This document shows, in pieces, positions 56,843-64,000 of a DNA stretch of 64,000 nt; the stretch's first letter is position 1; the number at the start of each line of letters is the position of its first letter. The stretch is from Sphaerosporella brunnea (Eukaryota > Ascomycota > Pezizomycetes > Pezizales > Pyronemataceae), in assembly GCA_008704415.1 (NCBI GenBank), contig VXIS01000046.1, forward strand, positions 1 through 64,000, written 5' to 3'. The position numbers were made by a program, and so were the translations under genes. Under the pieces are notes generated by a model. It was not told where the DNA came from and ran no database searches. It worked only from the letters and a program-made list of their open reading frames with translations.

Positions 56843-57011
56843 GGTGGATGATGCTTTGGTGCTGTCAGGAGGGCAAACGTTAGTTGACCTGATGGTGGTA
56901 CAACCAGCGCAGATAGTTATACTTTACCCCTCCACACCTTGTCAACTTTTCACCCCACCTCGTCAACTTCTCTCACCACACCCCGTCAACTTTTCACCCT
57001 TCTTGTCCACC
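56843..57011. promoter_or_regulatory. Short bidirectional promoter TRS31-NOB1 with CGTCAACTT-type repeats
   Basis: 169 bp between divergent ATGs. Three direct copies of GTCAACTT start at 56941, 56962 and 56985 (spacing 21 and 23 bp), each followed by a TTCACC/CTCACC stretch. They lie within 75 bp of the NOB1 ATG. Confidence 0.6.
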
Positions 57012-58247
57012 ATGTCTCTAGCCGGAGCGGATGCTGCGGCCGTGCCTGTGTTAAATTCATCCGACAAGCGCATTGATACGCTCGTTGTTGATGCTGGTCC
57101 GATACTATCTTCAGCTTCAACTCCATCCTTTTATCTTGCATCCGCCGATCGCATCTTTACGACGCCAGCGGTGATCAGTGAAATCCGGGACGAGGCTGCA
57201 CGTTCTCGATTCGAGACATTGTGGAAACCGTTCGTCAACGTTAGATCTCCTCGCGCCGAGAGTTTGAAGGTTGTTGCAGAGTTTGCCAAGAAGACCGGAG
57301 ATTTCGGGGTTTTGAGCGCGACGGATTTGGGACTCATCGCGCTTGGCTATGAGCTGGAACTGGAGGTTGCTGGTGGGGATTGGAGGTTGAGGAAGGTACC
57401 CGGACAAGAGGCATTGAATGGCCCCTTGCCAGAAGGATGGGGATGGGATGGCAAGAAGAAAACGCAGAATACAGAAGGCTCTGGTGATGAAATTCGCAAG
57501 AGCAGCCCGGAGGAGGCCGCGGCTGTCTCAATCGCAACGCAGCTCGACAATGTCTCGCTCGAGGACGAAGAAGCACAGGGCATTGAGGAAGAGGACGAAT
57601 CCGAGGATGATGATTCGGAAGGCTGGATCACACCCTCAAACTTACACCGCCACGTCCAGTCCGCCCCTTCGCAAATGGAGTCGCCCGACGACGAGAAGCT
57701 CACGGTAGCTCTCGCCACGACTGATTTTGCGATGCAGAATACTCTCTTACAGCTTAACCTTCACCTTCTTTCCCCCAGCTCACTGGCTCGGATCAAAAGT
57801 GTTAGATCCACAGTCCTGCGCTGTCATGGATGCTTCTACGTCATTCGGCGCCCAACCAGTACCTCGCATTTCTGCCCGAGGTGTGGCGCCGGAGATACCT
57901 TGCGGCGTGTGGGGTGCTCAACGGACTCGAACGGGGTTTTCAGGCTTCATCTGAAGAAAAATTTCCAGCACAATGTGCGAGGGAACGTTTTTTCTCTCCC
58001 AAAGCCAGTCGCTGGTACCTGTTCCATGAAGGGCGTACCGGACGCCCCTGTACTGAGAGAAGACCAGAAGGAGTATCAGCGAGCAGTCAAATGGGAGAGC
58101 TATAGAAAGGAAAAGGATCTCTTGGATCCTGACGCTTTACCGGGTATCCTCACAGGGACTCGGAGGAGAGGAAGTGCGATCAGAGTTGGCGCGGGAAGGG
58201 GGAAAAATCCGAACGAGGTCAAAAGAGGGAAAAGCAAGAAGAAGTAA
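57012..58247 (+). CDS. NOB1: Nob1, 20S pre-rRNA endonuclease
   Basis: PIN-domain nuclease that makes the final cut at the 3' end of 18S rRNA in cytoplasmic pre-40S particles. Single exon, 411 residues, start at ATG 57012 (MSLAGADAAAVPVLNSSDKR); the frame is open further upstream, but this ATG gives the normal N-terminus. PIN domain: IDTLVVDAGPIL with the catalytic Asp, YLASADRIFTTPAVISEIRD, FAKKTGDFGVLSATDLGLIA. An acidic linker follows (EEDESEDDDSEGW). The zinc ribbon is RCHGCFYVI...HFCPRCGAG. The C-terminus is RRVGCSTDSNGVFRLHLKKN, a Gly/Ser stretch with NVRGNVFSLPKP, and a basic tail (KRGKSKKK). Confidence 0.97.
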   Translation: MSLAGADAAAVPVLNSSDKRIDTLVVDAGPILSSASTPSFYLASADRIFTTPAVISEIRDEAARSRFETLWKPFVNVRSPRAESLKVVAEFAKKTGDFGVLSATDLGLIALGYELELEVAGGDWRLRKVPGQEALNGPLPEGWGWDGKKKTQNTEGSGDEIRKSSPEEAAAVSIATQLDNVSLEDEEAQGIEEEDESEDDDSEGWITPSNLHRHVQSAPSQMESPDDEKLTVALATTDFAMQNTLLQLNLHLLSPSSLARIKSVRSTVLRCHGCFYVIRRPTSTSHFCPRCGAGDTLRRVGCSTDSNGVFRLHLKKNFQHNVRGNVFSLPKPVAGTCSMKGVPDAPVLREDQKEYQRAVKWESYRKEKDLLDPDALPGILTGTRRRGSAIRVGAGRGKNPNEVKRGKSKKK

Positions 58248-60687
58248 GGCATCGGTTTAGAAACATGTCGTGCTATATCTCGCCAGTTTCTGAAAAGCTT
58301 GCGGCAGAGAGGAAGGAGGGTTGGCGACGGGCCGTGGTTTTTTATTCTGGGCTGCTCACAACCAAAACATGGAAACGCTGTTGAGTGGGGTTTCGCTTGC
58401 ATTTCTTTTTGCTCTGCTGTATACGTTTTTCAAGTATGTACTTAGAACTCAGTATAGTTGTGTAACTTGTGTTATTGGGGTTAAAGTTCCTCGCCTGGGA
58501 CTGGTCCGTTCACGATAGCCCAAAAGGCTGTGAAGCAACAATCTCATAGGCACCGTTCATTCTTCTTACACCTGGGGCTGTTGAGGACGCAGCCGACCAC
58601 ACGCTGTTCCCTCGATACCGAAAATTTGTAATATCACCATCACCACCACCCCCACCCTGGCGGAAAAAGTCAATATCACCACGACAATCGGGTGGTCTCA
58701 GGGTCTCTGCGTCGGAAACACAGGTCCTGTATACCATCTCAACTTCCCCTCACCATGTACACAAGCCGGGTGAGATACGTCGACGACATCACCGCTTTTC
58801 CGCAGGGAATCACCACCAGCGCTACCTGGGATGAGGACCTGAAATATGCCCGCGGGTGATGATGAGGCAAAAGGAAAGAGTTGCTGAGTCACCGTGCAAG
58901 ACCGCTAGAGAGAAGCCCGCAAGGTAGAAGCGTTCGGGTCCGATCCATACCTGCAAGTAGCAGTTCTGTCTGTCTGTCTGTCTGTGCAAGGGAGCTGCTG
59001 CGGTCAAGCATTCCACCGCGTGTTCGAATAGTAAGCTAGTTACATAGCTGTTGAACGGGAATTCTTGAAGCTGGGGTATATTATGTGCTGTGTGCTCTGA
59101 TATATGATATATATATATATATATATATGGTGAAGGGAAGCTGGCAGGACAACAGATTGGCCGGCGCAAAGATCTGGTGTTGGTGATATGGTTGCTGGGT
59201 TGGACCAGGCGCAAGCCGGGAGATGGTGTCAGTCTATGGGGTAGCTCGCTCTCTCTCGTCTGAACGATGCCGTCAGTAAGTGCAGAGATACCATGCCCCC
59301 CCCGGATGGATTCTGCCTGCTCTACTCTCTCCATAGCTTGGTATATATCGTTGCGTTGCGTGGTATCAGCTCAACCAAGACCAGAACTATCTATCCAGCA
59401 ACTAGCTTCTTGGTGGGCGAAGAGTGATTACGGAGTGATGTGTATCAGGCGCAAACGCCCGTCCGACCATCACATCGCATCAACGTTCGAGGGGGAATCA
59501 TGGCGAGGCGATACTTTGCCAGGGATGATGAGGGAGGGTATTACGCTGTGCTGCCGCTCAGGACATCGGATATCGTTCTCTCTGATACCGGAACCGCAGG
59601 GAAACTCTTGCACCGCACCGCACCGGCAAAGGTTGTGATAACTACGAAGTACCGACTGGAATTCTTGGAATTGGGGGGAGTGAGGTCCTATAACAGCAGA
59701 TTTCTTTCCAAGAGTTCTGGACTGGAGCTATCCATGCGAAGGGGTTAAATATTTCCACGCCCATCACAAAATTCTAGGTCGAGCAGTGCCAAGTGGCTCG
59801 GGGCGGGGTGTGTACGTCTACATAGGCGGGGCGCAGCCGTAAGCCCAAGGGGTGGGGGGGGGAGGAGCGACGATGGAGAAGGGGAAGGGGACGGAGGAGC
59901 AGCAGGCTTCTCACGTGGAGGAGTTAACAAGTGGACTCTTGTTCGTTACTTTCTTTTGTTCTGTCATTTTCTGGCCCCAGGCGGAGGGGCGGGGGAAGCG
60001 TGTGGCCGCAGTTGACGCTGAGATTATTTCAATAAGGCGGCGGGCATAGGCCATAGTCCAGCTAGGCTGCATGCTTGATTACACTACACACACACATAGC
60101 ACGAGTATCAGAGCTGTAGAAACAAAGCAGAAGGGGTACCGAGAGGAGCTGGCATGTGTTCTGGGTGTGTAGGACGGAATGAAGCAACGTGAAGATGAAG
60201 CAAACGGTGTTGAGTTACCAAGTGATTCATTGTGAGTCACTCAAATTTACATGCAGTAACTCGGGTTTTTGTTTTGCTCAAGTTTATTGTCTGTATGCGA
60301 CCGCGAACGATCATGACAGACCCCCTCCCTCGTCTTGTCCGCCCCATTATTGATGCTATATCTCATGGATCAACTGCGGCCACCAGCATACAGTAACTCG
60401 GGTATGATACAAGTTCCAATGGGGGATGGATCTGGGGGGGACAATAGACTAGAGAAAATACACCAGATTCTACCGTCTCGGCCCTCTTTAATAGCGTTCA
60501 CTATTGCTTTCACCCCGCCGATTGAGAAACCCTGTATTTCACAATTCTAACTGCTATCATGAAAATGCCAGTTACTTAAGGGCCAGCCAGACCAAAAGAC
60601 GGCGATAACCAATTCCAGATCACCGGCGAAATAACTCGCATCTATTGATTGCTACCCTAAGATCCCACCCTGGAGTATTGCAAAAAT
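58248..60687. other. 2.4-kb intergenic region between NOB1 and UFD2
   Basis: Convergent 3' flanks with low-complexity tracts: TGTC repeats (58966-58984), AT dinucleotides (about 59103-59128), G-rich tract (59848-59870). A segment near 60307-60395 resembles one at about 28064-28140. Open frames of up to 170 codons have no recognisable content. No gene supported. Confidence 0.45.
59103..59128. repeat. AT dinucleotide microsatellite
   Basis: Run of about 12 AT units. Confidence 0.9.
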
Positions 60688-63600
60688 CTAACCATCGATA
60701 TCCATGCTATCCGCCTCGCCCGCCTGTGCCGCAGCAGCTGCTGCCTTCTCCGCCCTAACCGCCGCCTTCCGTTCCGTCACCCACGCGTCGATACGAGCCT
60801 TCAACTCCGTGTCTACTCCGTATTAGAAACGAACGCTATGATCCCGAAACAGGGGGGTAAAGTACCAGGCATGACATCCTCGATCTTCAGTGAAGAACGG
60901 TTGAACGGGTCTGTAGCATCGCTCAGTAAGTGCGCTTTGATCGTTTGGCGGTCGATACTAGTTTTGCTAGTAGGGAGTACGACGGGGTCTTCCATGAGTG
61001 TGAACATAAGGGGATCTATAACGATGTTAGCAACCTGACATGATGGGGGGGGGAGGGGGTAGCTACCCATGAACTCATCCGGGATATCGCCCAGCTCCAT
61101 TTCTTCCTCGTCTTCACGCTCCTTGATGGTTTTCACCTCTGCGGCAAGCTTGGCAAGTGCATGCATATCCTCTGCACTCTTGAGGTGGTGCTTTCGGAGC
61201 ACCCCGATAGCAAGCTCGAAGGTCTTCGGCTTGTAGCTTCGGCCGTCGCGGGCGATCGCCTCGATGAATGCTGTCTTACCGGCAAGGTTCAGATACACTC
61301 CCGTGATTTCTCCCAGCAGGGCCCTGGGGTTGAAGCGGTACTTTTCCGGGTTGCGTACACGGAGCGAATTGCATTTCGGCCCCACGAGCGCCTCCAGGTT
61401 GTAATCCAGCATGCCGGCCAATCGTGACACGATCTCAGGCTGTACAAAGGCGTCGGCAATGGTGGATGTGAAGAGACCCAGCATGATCACAGTTTCGTTA
61501 CCAAGCTGCATGTAGGATTGCGCGTCCTTCTCTGCCTTGTTGAGGGCCTTTTGCTTGGTTTCTCGCTCCTCCTGGGTCAGGAATTCGGCTGAGCTGCTCT
61601 CAAGCTCGTCTTGAAGACGACGGATGTCCGCCAGAGCGGTGAGAGAGTTGTCAAGGACATAGGTCACGTCATTCAGCAAGAGGGCGACGAAACGGACGAA
61701 GAAGTCCACGTTGTGACTGAAATTTATCAATTTCTGACGGCACAAAATGAAGGGATAACTCACTCGCTCTCTTGTTCCAATCTCTGCCGGTAGATCTGGT
61801 TAGGCCATAGCTGCTGGATAATCTTCGAGATGTGGTACCTGACTGTGAACTTCTCATAGTAATGTTTTTCAATTTCTGGTTCGTTAGTCGAGAAAGCTGC
61901 AATTAATAGACGGATAACTAAGTACCTATGTAGAAGTTCATCAATGCATGCATCAGGTGTTGTAGCACAAACTGGTTTCCATGGACCAATTCTCCCAGGT
62001 AACCGGAGCTACTTCTGGATGGGCCGCCGGGGCGCATGCCCCAGAAGATGATTTCGACCAACTTTGACTTCAGGGTCGCCTTCTGGATGTACTTCGACGA
62101 TCGCAGGAAGGTCACCGCGAAAGCCAGCAGTTCAGTGAGTTGCGTCGAAATCAAAGCCTCTGGCGTGAATATGCTGACAAAGCTGATGATGCTACCGACA
62201 CATTCCACCAGATACTCCGGAAGGTGATTAAATTCTTCCGATGGTGCATCCGGCAGGGGTAAGCTGCAACATTTCTCAGCCTTGCAATCTTCCTTTGTTC
62301 AACTGCGTAACAAACCTTAGCATCTGACGGGGATACTGGTGCTTCGGATCAACCAATCTCAGAAGCCACACCATCTGGTACCGCATGAACAGCAAAGATG
62401 AAGCCTGAAGCGTGTGGTCAAACAGAATCACCTCAAGAGCTTGTTTATGTGAGATAGCATCGATTATTCGGGTTTTAATCCTCTCGATGTTTCGGTCCAA
62501 GATCACCAACGCAGGTGTCTGGTGCAATTATTAGAATTAGAACGTTTCTCCAGGACCAGATCACATACACCAATGTACTTCGCTCTATCTTCCTGGATCC
62601 TCTGAAGGTGTTGTTCCATTTCTGGAATATCCCTCGAAAGACCGTCATGCTCCATCTCTGATGAATTCAGCCCGTAATGGTGAGCTGCGGCACATAGGAA
62701 GAAGATCTCCGTAATGAAGTTGTTCTTCCCTTCCAAGGTCTGGGAATAAAACTCCTTGGACGATTGATCATCCGCGTTGAGCTTCGTCTCGTCGCTGATA
62801 TCCAGTTTTGGGTTGCGCCTGAAGTATTCCACTTCAATCCTATCAATTTTCGAGAATGATGCGTCCATAAAAGGCTCACACATCCGCGTCAGCACGGCTG
62901 CAATGTTGGCCATGAAGCCATCCGAGCTCACGGTCTGGCGATCAACATTGATAGCAACACGCTTCTTGTTCGCGTTGAGAATATTTGCAAAGAATTGCAG
63001 TACCCTGTTCCGGACTTGATCCGACGTTTTGCATAGAGCGGTTGTGATCTGCGTTAGCTGTTCCTGCAATGATTTCGAAGCCATGCGTAGGGCATTTGTA
63101 GCATCTCTCGTGACAACGGCGGCCTGCGACTTTGCATTCGCAAAGTATTGCTTGGAAACCTCCGGTTGCGCCGGCGAGATCCTAAAGAATGGTCCCAAAA
63201 GCATCACCTTTTCCAAATCTTGGGGCTCAGCTTCATGCAAGAACTCGGGGAGGTTGACAAAAATATCCGCCAGAGGCTTGAGGTGTGCTATTCGTCCGAG
63301 CGCCGTGATGTAAGGCTTGTAGTTGTCGCTCATGTTCATGGTGGCCAATTGCCCGCTGAGCAGGCGGAAGGCTTCCCTGAACGCATCGACCAAATCTGGC
63401 TCCTCATCGAACTTAGCCAACCACTCCACAAGCATATCTTGGGGCAGTCCATGAGGTTCCTCTGGATCCGCTAGCAATAGTTGGTCCAGCCTAACCGGTG
63501 GCTGGTTCCCACTATTCACGCATCAGCCAAATCCCATTCCCCTCATTGGATGTAGAGTACACACCCGAACATGTCCGGCAACGTGATGCAGTACAGCGCA

Positions 63601-64000
63601 TAGTTGGAACACATCCTCTTCGCCTCCTTGAGCACCGCGATTTTTGCAGGGTCCAGTCTACTAGCCGGCGTCTTCTTGTGTATATCCATGGCGCGCTTCC
63701 ACGATGCGATCAAGTGGTCCATCGGGACCACGCCCCCCTCGCCGCATATCGACAGAATCAGTTGATCCAACACTCCGACCGAAAGATGTGGCACTAACTC
63801 ATCAGGTCTTCGCACTGAAAAGCATGGGTAGGTAGAGTGCAGGGGGACGAGGCTCACCCTTCCCTTCCTCGGTCTCGTCTTCCAAATCCTTCCGCAGTCC
63901 CTCCAGCACCAAGTAACCACCAGCAGCCGTACGAGGGGTCGGCCGCAGAGTGACCTTGAAAATCTGGGACAGCTTCAGGTCTTCCCAAGCCTCATCAGGT
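60688..64000 (-). CDS. UFD2: Ufd2, ubiquitin conjugation factor E4 (N-terminus beyond window)
   Basis: E4 ligase that extends ubiquitin chains with Cdc48. The gene enters from the right edge and ends at 60688. Visible exons read [20 protein letters not shown] and [19 protein letters not shown], then [80 protein letters not shown] and [20 protein letters not shown], all typical of the Ufd2 core. The U-box follows across an intron: [23 protein letters not shown] and [20 protein letters not shown]. The tail is Lys/Ala-rich ([15 protein letters not shown]) and ends DSMDIDG. About eight introns, several under 70 nt, are inferred. Only the first part of the N-terminal region is missing. Confidence 0.94.

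Noticed and set aside
58822..59334. 170-codon minus-strand open frame
   Set aside because: It runs through an AT microsatellite (coding IYIYIYIY) and a TGTC repeat; not protein-like.

Overview
The window is nuclear DNA of a filamentous ascomycete (Pezizomycotina type). Genes sit on both strands. Most are split by short GT..AG introns of about 50-120 nt, often with CTAAC or CTGAC branch sites. The proteins are fungal in type: Rho1, a Tag1/DUF3712-like vacuolar protein, DUF2408, Rud3, Bre2/Ash2 and a mitochondrial porin. I saw no bacterial, viral or mitochondrial DNA, no CRISPR, no convincing tRNA or rRNA gene and no secondary-metabolite cluster.

Layout. 1-16.4 kb: secreted S41-type peptidase (cut by the left edge), methionine aminopeptidase 2, mitochondrial J-protein, porin, Mid2-like wall-sensor-type protein, PQ-loop transporter, Rud3 golgin, ribosomal protein eL43 and Ddi1. 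17.4-25 kb: a 1186-residue protein with repeated Cys/Trp modules, then asparagine synthetase. 25-28.7 kb: a gene-poor island with a hAT-like miniature element. 28.7-39.8 kb: a small hypothetical gene, Pex19, Ubc9, another small hypothetical gene, a KHDC4-like KH protein, Ilv6 and a Tag1-like protein. 39.8-43.7 kb: a second gene-poor island with a fold-back element. 43.7-64 kb: ornithine carbamoyltransferase, Rho1, a DUF2408 protein, ribosomal P1, Bre2, Trs31, Nob1 and Ufd2 (N-terminus beyond the right edge).

The genes do not form a pathway cluster. They are mostly conserved housekeeping genes in protein turnover (MetAP2, Ddi1, Ufd2, Ubc9), secretion and organelles (Rud3, Trs31, Pex19, porin, PQ-loop), ribosome biogenesis (eL43, P1, Nob1) and amino-acid synthesis (asparagine synthetase, Ilv6, OTC). 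Two of the amino-acid genes have a perfect Gcn4/Cpc1-type heptamer upstream. Many neighbours are divergent pairs with short shared promoters.

The most unusual observations are a DDI1 start codon split by an intron (AT|G), a 302-bp hAT-type miniature element with an exact 8-bp target-site duplication, two other inverted-repeat elements, three stop-free introns whose lengths are multiples of three, and the Cys/Trp-module protein. I found no clearly new multigene system. Exon borders were read by eye from splice signals, reading frame and family resemblance.
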